NCBI GenBank assembly: GCA_039795165.1
Contig: JBDKER010000008.1
Coordinates: forward strand, 62,001-126,000
Source: V1-33 sp039795165
Lineage (GTDB): Bacteria > Verrucomicrobiota > Verrucomicrobiia > Verrucomicrobiales > V1-33
Direction: 5' to 3'
DNA length: 64,000 bases
In this document: piece after piece, positions 44,465-52,929 of the stretch
How the letters are laid out: each line of letters opens with the position of its first letter
Position numbering within the stretch: position 1 is the first letter of the stretch
Notes under the pieces: generated by a model
The model's database searches: none
What the model was told of the DNA's origin: nothing
What the model saw: only the letters and a program-made list of their open reading frames with translations
Program-made: the position numbers and the translations under genes

Positions 44465-46009
44465 ATGGAAACCAGCCTCCCCATTCTTGTGGTGAGGGCC
44501 GATGCTTCATCAGCCATCGGGTCTGGTCATGTCATCCGCATGACGGCGCTGGCGCAGGCATGGCAGCAGCAGGGCGGCCGGGTTCTGTTTGCCTGTGCAG
44601 AAATTCCCGACGGCATGACTGGCATGATGGAAGAGGAAGGCTTCCCGCTGCATCGTCTGCCAGTGGCCATCGGAAGTCCCGATGATCTGGATGCTTTGAA
44701 CGCTTTATGCCATCAGGCCGCCACATCAGCCGGCGCGGTAGTCGCTCTTGATGGATACCGCTTTGGAAAAGACTATCAATCGGGAGTCAAAGCCCATGGA
44801 TGGCCGTTGCTGATGATGGATGATTATGGGCATGCGGATGCGGCGTCGGCAGACTGGATCGTAAATCAGAATCCCGGGGCGGATGCTTCCCTGTACGGAC
44901 CCAGTGCCAGCACCAATGACAGACTGCTCGCGGGAGCAAGGTATGCCTTGCTGCGGAAGGATTTCGCGCGCTATGCGGAATGGCACAGGGACGTGAATGC
45001 GGAAGGCCGCAATGTCCTTGTGACCTTCGGCGGAAGCGACCCTGCCAACCTGACGCCGGAGGCGATCGGTGCCCTCGCGGGACGTGATCTGAACATCCGG
45101 GTCGTCGTTGGGCCCGGTTACCGGAATGAGGAGTCTGTCCATGCTGCCATGGAGCGGCATCGTCACGCATTCCGAACAGCCGAGACAGTCGTGAATCCCC
45201 GCAGCATGGCAGATCTCATGGCCTGGGCTGACGTCGCGGTGGCTGCGGCGGGCTCCACCGCCTGGGAGATATGCTTCATGGGCCTTCCAGCCATCTTTGT
45301 TCAGGTGGCCGCTAATCAGGAGACTGTGATGCGGTCCATTGCCGTGCAGCGGCTCGGAGTAGCGCTCGCCGGAAGTCTTGCCGCGGCCATCGAGGCGCTC
45401 GGCAGCGCTGTCAGCGAAGTGGTTGCCGATCCCGTGGGACGTGCCGGACTGGCGCGGACAGCGGTCGAAACGGTAGATGGGTTCGGAGCTGACCGCATTT
45501 GCGCTCAACTCTGCGGGCGTCCGGAGTTAGCGTTGCGCCGAGCAGTGAGCGCGGACGCGGAGATCCTCTGGGAATGGGCAAATGACCCGACGACACGCGC
45601 ACAGTCCTTTCAGACCGCACCGATTCCACTGGATAGCCATGTCCGCTGGTTTGAGGCGCGCCTAAGGGATCCAGCCTGCCATTTCTGGGTGGCCGAATCA
45701 GGCGGGCGCATTCCAGTGGGCTGCGTCCGGTTTGATGCAGATCAGGATGCCGCCGTCGTCTCGCTCAACCTCGCACCGGGTTACCGGGGCAGGGGAATTG
45801 GCCGTCATCTTCTGCAGCTTGCCTGCCGGCAGTATTTCCGCACCAGTTCCGCTCCAGTCATCCGCGCGCTTATAAAGTCCGGGAACGCCGCTTCCATAAG
45901 GACATTTCTCTCGTGCGGGTTTCACATCACATCCGAAACCAGTACTCCGGACGCGCCCGTCCTCGAAATGATCAGGCAGCGCCAGTCTATAACGCCAACG
46001 GGAACATGA
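44465..46009 (+). CDS. pseG: PseG-PseH fusion: UDP-sugar hydrolase plus N-acetyltransferase
   Basis: A 514-residue bifunctional protein. Residues 1-350 are a GT-B-like PseG hydrolase that removes UDP: VVRADASSAIGSGHVIRMTAL, where His22 is the catalytic residue of this family, then LLMMDDYGHADAASADWIVNQN, VLVTFGGSDPANLT and AGSTAWEICFMGLPAI. Residues about 355-505 are a GNAT domain like PseH, which acetylates the 4-amino group: LALRRAVSADAEILWEWAN and LNLAPGYRGRGIGRHLLQLA (acetyl-CoA loop). Steps 3 and 4 of the pathway are thus joined in one chain. The stop overlaps the pseI start by four bases. Confidence 0.92.
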   Translation: METSLPILVVRADASSAIGSGHVIRMTALAQAWQQQGGRVLFACAEIPDGMTGMMEEEGFPLHRLPVAIGSPDDLDALNALCHQAATSAGAVVALDGYRFGKDYQSGVKAHGWPLLMMDDYGHADAASADWIVNQNPGADASLYGPSASTNDRLLAGARYALLRKDFARYAEWHRDVNAEGRNVLVTFGGSDPANLTPEAIGALAGRDLNIRVVVGPGYRNEESVHAAMERHRHAFRTAETVVNPRSMADLMAWADVAVAAAGSTAWEICFMGLPAIFVQVAANQETVMRSIAVQRLGVALAGSLAAAIEALGSAVSEVVADPVGRAGLARTAVETVDGFGADRICAQLCGRPELALRRAVSADAEILWEWANDPTTRAQSFQTAPIPLDSHVRWFEARLRDPACHFWVAESGGRIPVGCVRFDADQDAAVVSLNLAPGYRGRGIGRHLLQLACRQYFRTSSAPVIRALIKSGNAASIRTFLSCGFHITSETSTPDAPVLEMIRQRQSITPTGT

Positions 46010-47073
46010 ATATCGCAGGCCGACAAATCGGAGCCGGTTATCCGGCCTACGTCATCGCCGAAATGTCGGCGAATCACGGGCAATCGCTTGAGCGGGCCAT
46101 CGAACTGGTGCGGGCAGCGGCCGATGCCGGTGCCGACGCCGTGAAGCTCCAGACCTACACGCCAGACACCCTCACGATTGACTGCCGGAAACCGGAGTTC
46201 CTGATTGGAAAGGGAACAATCTGGGAGGGAAAGAATCTCTACGAACTCTATGCGGAGGCCTATACTCCATGGGAATGGCAACCGACGCTCAAGGCAGAAG
46301 CCGAAAGACTGGGCATGCACTGCTTTTCGACCCCATTTGATGAATCTGCGGTGCGATTCCTCGAATCACTGGAGGTGCCAGCCCACAAAATTGCCTCTTT
46401 TGAATTGGTTGACACGGAGTTGCTGAGAAATGTGGCCGCCACCGGAAAGCCCGTGATCCTATCGACTGGAATGGCATCGCTGGCCGAGATAGACGAGGCG
46501 GTCAGGTGCCTCCGCATGGCGGGATGCCGCGAGTTGGCACTTCTCAAATGTACCAGTGCCTATCCTGCTCCGCCCGAGGAGATGGATCTGAGGACGATTC
46601 CGCATCTTGCCGAGGCATTCGCCGTTCCTGCTGGTCTCTCTGACCATACCCTTGGATCAGCGGTTCCTGTCGCTGCGGTGGTGCTGGGAGCATGCATTGT
46701 CGAAAAGCATCTGACGCTTCGGCGCGGTGATGGCGGGCCCGATGCCGCCTTTTCCATGGAACCGGAAGAGTTCCGGGCCATGATTGAAGCGATTCGCACT
46801 GCGGAGCGCGCACTGGGGCGCGTCAGCTACGACGTCACGGCTAGGGAACTGGCCAGCAGGATGTTCCGCAGATCACTCTTCGTGGTGATGGATATCAAGG
46901 CCGGAGATCCGTTCACCAGGGATAATGTCAGGTCCATCCGCCCGGGCATGGGAATGGCTGTGAGTAACCTTGATAGGATTCTGGGTATGCGGGCAGCTGT
47001 GGACCTTGAACGCGGAACACCCCTTGAGGAATCGCACGTCGCCGCAACTGCCCCGGACAAAGGCAATCGCTGA
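46006..47073 (+). CDS. pseI: Pseudaminic acid synthase
   Basis: Condenses 2,4-diacetamido-2,4,6-trideoxy-altrose with phosphoenolpyruvate to give pseudaminic acid. A 355-residue NeuB-family enzyme: YVIAEMSANHGQSLERAIELV, DAVKLQTYTPDTLTID, FSTPFDESAVRFLESL, KIASFELVDTELLRNVAATGKPVILSTGMA (in pieces), LLKCTSAYPAPPEEM, GLSDHTLGSAVPVAAV and EKHLTLRR, then a C-terminal antifreeze/SAF-like domain (RSIRPGMGMAV). The TYTPDTLTID segment favours PseI over NeuB or LegI. ATG 46006 is coupled to the preceding stop. Confidence 0.93.
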   Translation: MNIAGRQIGAGYPAYVIAEMSANHGQSLERAIELVRAAADAGADAVKLQTYTPDTLTIDCRKPEFLIGKGTIWEGKNLYELYAEAYTPWEWQPTLKAEAERLGMHCFSTPFDESAVRFLESLEVPAHKIASFELVDTELLRNVAATGKPVILSTGMASLAEIDEAVRCLRMAGCRELALLKCTSAYPAPPEEMDLRTIPHLAEAFAVPAGLSDHTLGSAVPVAAVVLGACIVEKHLTLRRGDGGPDAAFSMEPEEFRAMIEAIRTAERALGRVSYDVTARELASRMFRRSLFVVMDIKAGDPFTRDNVRSIRPGMGMAVSNLDRILGMRAAVDLERGTPLEESHVAATAPDKGNR

Positions 47074-47093
47074 CTCCACCAGGAAGACCCCCC

Positions 47094-47243
47094 ATGAATT
47101 GCGACGCCATTGCGATCATTCCCGCCCGCGGAGGAAGCAGGCCGGATTCTCCAGACGGCTTTCTGCTGCAATTGTCACAGGGAAGCGGCACAGCAAAAAG
47201 GCCACCGTCGGCCGTAAGAGGCGCACCGAACCGTCACCGCTGA
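47094..47243 (+). pseudogene. pseF: Truncated CMP-sugar synthetase remnant (pseF-like), 49 codons
   Basis: A short frame with an AGGA-type ribosome site opens MNCDAIAIIPARGGS, which is the start of CMP-pseudaminic/CMP-sialic acid synthetases (the IIPARGGSKRxPxKN nucleotide-binding region). Right after the second Gly-Ser the sequence turns into unrelated text (RPDSPDGFLLQLS) and stops at 47243, so only about 15 residues of a protein normally near 230 remain. It sits where pseF is expected, 20 bases after pseI. The gene seems to have been deleted internally. CMP activation must then be provided by another protein, possibly the SpsF-like domain at 35627 or a gene elsewhere. Confidence 0.6.
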
Positions 47244-47326
47244 GTCCAGATGCGACAGCCGCCTGATCTTGATGGCATGCTTACGAATCCATTAACAGCA
47301 CCGCCCCTTCAGCAAGGACAAACCCG

Positions 47327-48415
47327 ATGCCCCATCGCGACATGAACACTACCCCATTGGATCCCTCTCCGGAAATGGCTGCCATCGCTCCTTCTACCCG
47401 GTCCGGCCTGGCACCATCCGATCTGAACCTTCCGCAGGTGCACCTCGTGGCGAGGAACCCCGGAAAGGGTGAGCGCACGGGCTGGTCTTTCCATTATGGA
47501 GCAGTTGAAACGGCTTCCTCATACGCCGGGATCCGCATCCCTTCCGAGGCATTCGATGCCATCTGGGCGCATGGCTGCTGTCCTCCCTGGCTGGGATATT
47601 CCGCCGGTACTTTGTGCTATGCTTCGCCGGTCTGGAAAGAAATCCCCATCCTGGCATGGCGGCAGGACCTGGCGGATCGCATGACTGCGGAAGGAGCGCG
47701 GCATGTCACCCTCACTGGTGCCCCCATTCTCTACTCAAACCATCAGGCACGCAGCCGGATACCACGCAGCCTCCTTGTCATGCCGATGCACACACTGCAA
47801 GGCCAGGATAACCATGACCGCGCCGCCCTTCAGCGGTACGCTGATGAGATTGCCGGGTTCGCCCATCATTTCTCCAGGGTTGTGGTCTGCGTGCATGCTG
47901 GATGCCGCACAAACGGGCTCTGGCACCGGGAGTTTGGCGTCCATTCGATACCGGTCATCGATGGAGCCGATGCCAATGACGTGAACGCCCTCGCCCGCAT
48001 GAAGAGCTTCTTCAGCGGATTCGAGAGCATGACCACCAACGGCTGGGGAAGCCATGTGGCTTACGCTCTGGCGTTTGGCTGTCGTGTCTCGATCTTCGGG
48101 AAAGCCCTTTCCATGCCCCGGCAGCAGTACCTCAAGGACAGAACGTGGCAGCTCGCGCCCGGGGATCTCGATATCCTGCTGGCTGCCGAGAGGGAGGGAC
48201 TGGACCGGAAGCACCTTGCGGATTTCTGCCGGGACCCGAACGATGGAAAAGCCAATGTCGAAATGGGAAGGTTCCTGATTGGAGCGGATCACCAGCTTTC
48301 GCCTGCCGAGATGAAGAGACTCCTCGTGCGGGTCACTGGAGGGCCGTTGCGGCATGCCGCGCGCCATGCCCGGGATCTCATGCGCCGGGCCGCGGCAGGC
48401 TTACGCGGGTCATGA
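47327..48415 (+). CDS. Putative GT-B glycosyltransferase-like protein of the glycan locus
   Basis: A 362-residue protein of no family I can name with certainty. The middle has HVTLTGAPILYSNH and LLVMPMHTLQGQDN; the region SFFSGFESMTTNGWGSHVAYALAFGCRVSIFG resembles the nucleotide-binding C-terminal half of GT-B enzymes and capsule-type transferases, where a serine/asparagine loop is followed by a glycine-rich strand. No signal peptide or membrane helix is visible. An in-frame ATG at 47342 would shorten it by five residues. Its place between the pse genes and three further transferases supports a role in building the glycan, perhaps transferring the nonulosonate; this is inference. Confidence 0.55.
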   Translation: MPHRDMNTTPLDPSPEMAAIAPSTRSGLAPSDLNLPQVHLVARNPGKGERTGWSFHYGAVETASSYAGIRIPSEAFDAIWAHGCCPPWLGYSAGTLCYASPVWKEIPILAWRQDLADRMTAEGARHVTLTGAPILYSNHQARSRIPRSLLVMPMHTLQGQDNHDRAALQRYADEIAGFAHHFSRVVVCVHAGCRTNGLWHREFGVHSIPVIDGADANDVNALARMKSFFSGFESMTTNGWGSHVAYALAFGCRVSIFGKALSMPRQQYLKDRTWQLAPGDLDILLAAEREGLDRKHLADFCRDPNDGKANVEMGRFLIGADHQLSPAEMKRLLVRVTGGPLRHAARHARDLMRRAAAGLRGS

Positions 48416-48514
48416 ATTGCGCGGAAGCATGCGTGATTTCCGGACCTTCACTCCGAAACAATCCCATTGGCGCTTCGGTTGCGCCGCAGGAACTATTGGA
48501 AAGATATCCTCGCC

Positions 48515-49690
48515 ATGAAACCAGCATCGCTATGCTTTCTGAGCGCCATGTCGGCTGAGCCGTGGGGTGGATCGGAGATTCTCTGGAGCGAATCCGCCCG
48601 CGTTGCCCTGGGGCGAGGGCACCGGGTTATGGTCTCGGTAACTCGATGGCCCCGCAGGGCTCCGGCCGTTGACGAACTGGTCGGGTGCGGGGCTGAACTG
48701 GATGAACGAGGCTTGGGCCCGCCCAGCAGTATTCAGCGGATGGGAGATATCGTGCGCAGACGCATCCTCAGGCAGCGGGTGCCCGACCACGCAGTTGTCC
48801 GCAGCAGGAACGCCATCCGGAGTTTCCGGCCTGATCTGGTCTGTGTTTCCAACGGGGTGGTCGCCTGCGGTCTCGACTGGATGGATTGGCTGCGGGAGGA
48901 AGGAATCCGCTACGTGTCGGTGTGTCAGGCCAATACCGAATGGGTCTGGCCGATGGAGCCGGAAGCCCAGCGCTTGATTGCCTGCTACGCGGGAGCGGAG
49001 CGGTCCTACTTCGTCTCGGAGGCCAACCGCAGACTGTTTGAGCATCAGACCGGTTTCCGTCTCACCAATGCGGAAGTGGTGCGCAATCCATTTCTGGTTC
49101 CCTATGCAGCCGACTGTCCTTGGCCGGAGAACGCCACAGATGTTCTCAGGTTTGCCTGCGTGGGGCGGCTCAATCCCGCTCCGAAGGGCCAGGACCTGAT
49201 CCTCGAAGTGCTGGCCATGCCGAAGTGGAGGCAGCGCCCGGTGCGTTGCTCCTTCTTCGGCAGAGGTGCCGCCCAACCGGGACTGGCAAGGCTCGCGGCT
49301 ATGCTCGGCGTCGCGGACAGGGTGGACTTCTGCGGACATGTCTCCTCGGTGGAATCGGTCTGGCAGAGCCACCATGCCCTGCTGCTGCCTTCCCGGTACG
49401 AAGGTCTGCCTCTCGCCGTGGTCGAGGCCATGCTGTGCAGTCGGCCTGTCATCGTCACCGATATCGCCGGGAACCGCGAGATCGTGGAAGACAACGTCAC
49501 CGGCTTCATCGCCGAGGCACCATCAGTGGCTTCGGTGGACGAGGCCATGGAGCGGGCATGGGCCCGCCGCGGAGAATTGGCCGCCATGGGACAACGGGCG
49601 GCGGCCTCCGTCCGCAGCAAAGTGCCACCCCGTCCAGCGGAGGTGTTCACCGATGCTCTCCTGCGCATCGCCGGTTCTCCTGAAACTTAG
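48515..49690 (+). CDS. Glycosyltransferase family 4
   Basis: A 391-residue GT-B retaining glycosyltransferase. The N-domain starts SLCFLSAMSAEPWGGSEILW; the C-domain has LRFACVGRLNPAPKGQDLILEVL and the E-x7-E signature in SRYEGLPLAVVEAMLCSRPVIVTD followed by AGNREIVEDNVTGF. It acts on the cytoplasmic side of the membrane, elongating a lipid-linked glycan from a nucleotide sugar. The frame is open from 48467, but ATG 48515 is preferred because the first beta-strand follows it. Confidence 0.9.
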   Translation: MKPASLCFLSAMSAEPWGGSEILWSESARVALGRGHRVMVSVTRWPRRAPAVDELVGCGAELDERGLGPPSSIQRMGDIVRRRILRQRVPDHAVVRSRNAIRSFRPDLVCVSNGVVACGLDWMDWLREEGIRYVSVCQANTEWVWPMEPEAQRLIACYAGAERSYFVSEANRRLFEHQTGFRLTNAEVVRNPFLVPYAADCPWPENATDVLRFACVGRLNPAPKGQDLILEVLAMPKWRQRPVRCSFFGRGAAQPGLARLAAMLGVADRVDFCGHVSSVESVWQSHHALLLPSRYEGLPLAVVEAMLCSRPVIVTDIAGNREIVEDNVTGFIAEAPSVASVDEAMERAWARRGELAAMGQRAAASVRSKVPPRPAEVFTDALLRIAGSPET

Positions 49691-49786
49691 GGAGCGATGG
49701 CCGCTTAGCACCGAGAGCGCAAAGCCCGCTTTATTCCAGATCCGATCGCGAAGAAGCACCGGAACTGATGCAGACCCCATGATCCC

Positions 49787-50613
49787 GTGATCTCCGCTGT
49801 CGTCCGCACCAAAACTGCAGCCATGTCATCGGTGCCACCCTGCGGGCACTGCGGGAGCAATCGTCGCCACCCGGCGAAGTCATCGTGGTCGATTCGGGTT
49901 CTACCGACGATACCCTGACCATCGCCGCCCGGGAATGGCCGGAGGCCTTGGTCCTGCACTGGCCCACCGGAAAGCCCTTCAGCTATCCGGCAACCCTGAA
50001 CATGGGCATTGCAGAGGCGAAGGGAGACCTCATTCTCATCGCCAGTTCCCATACAGAACTGAAGGGTGCGGATGTTCTCCAACGCATGAGCGGGTACCTT
50101 GCTCAGTTTGATGCCGTCGGGGTGTACTGCCATTACCGTCTTGCTGCGGATGAATCTCCCGGACCGTGGCCGGGACGACTCGTGAATGTGGTGGACCGGA
50201 GTTCCTTCAACGGGACCAATGGCCTCTGGAATGCCTGCTCCCTGATCCGCAGGAAGGCGTGGCAGGACCATCCGTTCCCTGAGGAAATGCCTACCGCGGA
50301 AGACCAGGCATGGGCCCGATGGCAGTACGACCACCGCGATGCCTGCACGGTCTGCATCCGTGATCTCGACGTGCGCTATCTCAGCCGAGAGGATACCGTG
50401 CGGAAGTCGGCCTTCGAAGCAGCGGTCGTCGCTAAATACCTCATGCCTCAGCACCGCACCCTCTGGCACCTCTGGCGCACTGCTGAGGAAGCAGCCTACG
50501 CATGGCTGAGAAGAGACCGTCCCATGGCCAGTCGGCTCTGGCGCACCACAGTGGAACTGGCAAAACTGCGGTGGCGCAGGCCAGTCTACACGGCGGATTA
50601 CTACCGCAGATGA
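49787..50613 (+). pseudogene. Glycosyltransferase family 2, frameshifted near its N-terminus
   Basis: The main frame (to 50613) encodes GEVIVVDSGSTDDTLTIA, LNMGIAEAKGDLILIASSHTEL and EEMPTAEDQAWARW, a GT2 core with the DSGSTDDT nucleotide site. Its first beta-strand is missing from that frame but occurs in another: GTG 49787 encodes ISAVVRTK, and the text then continues in the main frame as NCSHVIGATLRALREQSSPP. The shift falls at AAAA (49811-49814), where one more A would restore a single reading frame of about 275 residues. Either a recent one-base deletion, a slippage site or a sequencing error. The stop overlaps the next start (ATGA), so the downstream gene is still coupled. Confidence 0.75.
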
Positions 50614-51539
50614 CGGCCATGAGGGAAGCCACCCACGAGGGGCGTGAGCCATTTCCCCGGCACGTCATGGATCCCCGGCACGGCATGTCGCTGGCCGACC
50701 GCGTGGCAGATGTCTGCCGCTGGGCAATGCTGCGGAGCAAAGGCAAAGCATCTCCACCACAGCAGGTCCGCGCTCCGGTAGCTGTCTGCCGCACACTCAT
50801 TTCGTCACGCTCCCTGCCGGAAGCCCTCGTCTCCCTGCCGGCCCTCGCTGCACTCGGCGAACCCCTCGCCTTCGATCTCTGCTGCGATGACTCGCTCGAA
50901 CCAGCCAGCCTGCAGCGACTGCTCGCAACCCGCGGCATTCACGCAGAAGTCACTTCGCGGAAGGCCTTCCTCGACGCATGCGGGAATTCCGGCGCGGCAA
51001 CTGCGGAAGCCTTCGGCCGATCCTTCATCTGGGGCACGAAATTCAGCTTCGCTGTCCTCCGCCCCAGCAACCTTCCGGTCCTCTACATGGACAATGATGT
51101 CCTCTGGTTCCGCCCAGCGGTCGGATCACTCGCACTGCAGAACCTGCGGGACCTGCTCGCCGTCACCGATGTCGCCAGCTCCTACGATCCCGGATTCCTT
51201 TCGTGGATGGAGCCGGACGACGCAGAACTGCTCGGGCGCAGCCACCCGGTCTGCGCGGGCATCTTCGCCTTCCCGGCGGGATACCAGCTGCCCCCATGGG
51301 CCGAACGCTATATTCTGAAGCAACTGGAAATCGGGGAACCAGGCTACTTCTTCGAACAAACCCTGATCGCACTGCTCGCCCTCAAGGGCGCAGGAACCGT
51401 TCCCTACGACGATCTGCCAACCTGTGGACCACGCTCAACCCGGCATCCCAGCTACCGGCACCACCGCTGGATCGCCGCCCACTACGCCGGTCCAGCCCGT
51501 CGCCAGTTCTGGCGCGATGCATGGTCGCTCCAAAGATAG
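50610..51539 (+). CDS. Putative GT-A glycosyltransferase (nucleotide-sugar transferase-like)
   Basis: A 309-residue protein. The central part FAVLRPSNLPVLYMDNDVLWF contains a DxD motif (DND) after a hydrophobic strand, the metal and nucleotide-sugar site of GT-A enzymes. Upstream LSLPALAALGEPL-type text and CAGIFAFPAGYQL followed by EPGYFFEQTLIALLAL downstream resemble GT8/GT77-type proteins. ATG 50610 overlaps the previous stop by four bases; the open frame upstream of it is noncoding. Last gene of the glycan operon. Confidence 0.7.
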   Translation: MTAMREATHEGREPFPRHVMDPRHGMSLADRVADVCRWAMLRSKGKASPPQQVRAPVAVCRTLISSRSLPEALVSLPALAALGEPLAFDLCCDDSLEPASLQRLLATRGIHAEVTSRKAFLDACGNSGAATAEAFGRSFIWGTKFSFAVLRPSNLPVLYMDNDVLWFRPAVGSLALQNLRDLLAVTDVASSYDPGFLSWMEPDDAELLGRSHPVCAGIFAFPAGYQLPPWAERYILKQLEIGEPGYFFEQTLIALLALKGAGTVPYDDLPTCGPRSTRHPSYRHHRWIAAHYAGPARRQFWRDAWSLQR

Positions 51540-51558
51540 CCCGCCTCCCCGTTCTGTG

Positions 51559-51578
51559 TCACGGAAGCAATTCCGTGA
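51559..51578 (+). terminator. Hairpin after the glycan operon
   Basis: A perfect 8-bp stem TCACGGAA/TTCCGTGA with a GCAA tetraloop lies 20 bases after the last operon gene. No T-run follows, so it may stabilise the mRNA 3' end or be part of a factor-dependent terminator rather than a classical intrinsic one. Confidence 0.4.
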
Positions 51579-51780
51579 TCATCCCGCCGAGGCAAAAGGC
51601 CACACCGACCGCACGAGGACGCCACCATATCTGCCTTCCCACAATGCAACCATCCCAACGCCAGGCCAGCGCCACGATTTTTCGCAAAAGGGCGCATTTC
51701 GGGGCATTTTCGGGCATTTCGGGGGGTTCCGGCCCGTCTTCCGTTTCCCTTGGGGAGTCCCTGATTTTCAGCGCTTTAGC

Positions 51781-51855
51781 TGGAGCCGGTGAGCGGATTT
51801 GAACCGCTGACCCGCGCATTACGAATGCGCTGCTCTACCACTGAGCTACACCGGC
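51781..51855 (-). tRNA. tRNA-Thr (anticodon CGT)
   Basis: Reading the minus strand, the acceptor GCCGGTG pairs with CACCGGC, the D-arm is GCTC/GAGC, the anticodon stem GCGCA/TGCGC holds loop TTCGTAA (anticodon CGT), the T-arm is AGCGG/CCGCT with TTCAAAT, and CCA is encoded. It reads ACG codons. Confidence 0.95.
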
Positions 51856-52015
51856 GGGTGATGGCTGCCCTCGGCAGCGCTCGGGTAGGTCAATGCACAA
51901 GGAGGGCGGGTGTGTCAAGAGAAGGACGGATTTGTGCTTGATCGTTCCGGGTGGGGCGGTAGCATCGCCGCCCGCGCTATCAGCGCTTTTCCAAACCGAA
52001 CTTTTTTCAATCATC

Positions 52016-52228
52016 ATGGGCAAACAGCACAACAAGGAGATCAAGCGCCAACGCCGCAAGGCACTCACGAAACGCCGCAAGGAAGCTGTGAGGGTCGCGA
52101 AGGCGAATCCGGCGGCTGCGAAGTCGGCTGCGGTGGCACGCCGTGAGGCGGCACCGAAGAAGAAGTCGGCTCCGCGCAAGGCAGCACCTGCGAAGAAGGC
52201 GGAGCCGGTGGCTGCGGCTGAGGAGTAA
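52016..52228 (+). CDS. Small Lys/Arg/Ala-rich basic protein (histone H1-like tail)
   Basis: A 70-residue protein made of a basic N-terminal helix (KEIKRQRRKALTKRRKEAVRVAK) written here in part, and a low-complexity Ala/Lys/Pro tail (APKKKSAPRKAAPAKKAEP) ending in acidic AAAEE. The tail resembles the C-terminal domain of histone H1 and bacterial H1-like proteins, so it may bind nucleic acids; no globular domain is present. ATG 52016 is chosen because the basic part begins there. It stands alone between tRNA-Thr (opposite strand) and a lipoprotein gene. Confidence 0.75.
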   Translation: MGKQHNKEIKRQRRKALTKRRKEAVRVAKANPAAAKSAAVARREAAPKKKSAPRKAAPAKKAEPVAAAEE

Positions 52229-52403
52229 GACTTGCGGGCCGGGGGGGGTATCCTGTGTCTTCCGACACATCGGAAATGAGTCCTTGGGGTCGTGCACTGA
52301 AAGAGTCCGCAAAATTCTTTCACGGCGCTTGAATATTCGGGCGGAGGGCTCAGTCTAGCGACCGGGGTGTCATAGCCCGCAACCATCCACCATTACAACC
52401 ACC

Positions 52404-52700
52404 ATGAAAACACAAGTCATCAGACTGTCCCTGATTGCTGTGGCCGCCGCGCTGGTCTCCTGCGCGTCCGGCCCGAATGCCACGACTGGCACCGCGCTTG
52501 GCGGTCTCGGTGGTGCTGCCCTTGGCGGCATCATCGGTCACCAGAGCGGCCGCGGTCTCGAAGGCGCGGCGATTGGAGCCGTGGCCGGAGGCGCTGCCGG
52601 CAACCTGATCGGAAACGGTCAGGATCAGCGCAATGCGCAGCGGTACTACGGCACGGGAGGCTACTATGCTCCGCCGCCGCCGGCACCTTACTACCGCTGA
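52404..52700 (+). CDS. Glycine-zipper lipoprotein
   Basis: A 98-residue protein with a lipoprotein signal (LSLIAVAAALVSC) and a glycine-zipper body: GTALGGLGGAALGGIIG and GAAIGAVAGGAAGNLIG, GxxxG-spaced segments that pack as two antiparallel membrane-associated helices, as in SlyB/17-kDa antigen proteins. The tail is Tyr/Pro-rich (GGYYAPPPPAPYYR). Probably an outer-membrane lipoprotein contributing to envelope integrity. Monocistronic, followed by a strong terminator. Confidence 0.85.
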   Translation: MKTQVIRLSLIAVAAALVSCASGPNATTGTALGGLGGAALGGIIGHQSGRGLEGAAIGAVAGGAAGNLIGNGQDQRNAQRYYGTGGYYAPPPPAPYYR

Positions 52701-52735
52701 TTGGCGGAGGGAATCAGGCATTCCTCACGTGCAGG

Positions 52736-52770
52736 CACCCGGGACCGTTCGCGGCCCGGGTGTCTTTTTT
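52736..52770 (+). terminator. Intrinsic terminator with TTCG tetraloop
   Basis: CACCCGGG pairs with CCCGGGTG (52736-52743 with 52755-52762), extended by CCG/CGG around a TTCG tetraloop with one bulged A, then TCTTTTTT. A very stable terminator 35 bases after the glycine-zipper lipoprotein gene. Confidence 0.93.
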
Positions 52771-52929
52771 ACGCATTTTATCCGTGCCAGGGCCTGATTT
52801 TTTTGTTGCCCGTGGCGGGGAGTCCCGGCAGTCTCGCGGCCCGTGTGGTGGCGTCGTCTGCGGCGTCATGTGCGGCGCTCCTTTCTGTGGGGAGAGGCCG
52901 CCCGCACGCAACCCATCAACTCACATTCA

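Noticed and set aside
51680..51740. GGGCATTTTC-like short repeats near tRNA-Thr
   Set aside because: Only two or three imperfect units; no palindromic or CRISPR-like spacing.
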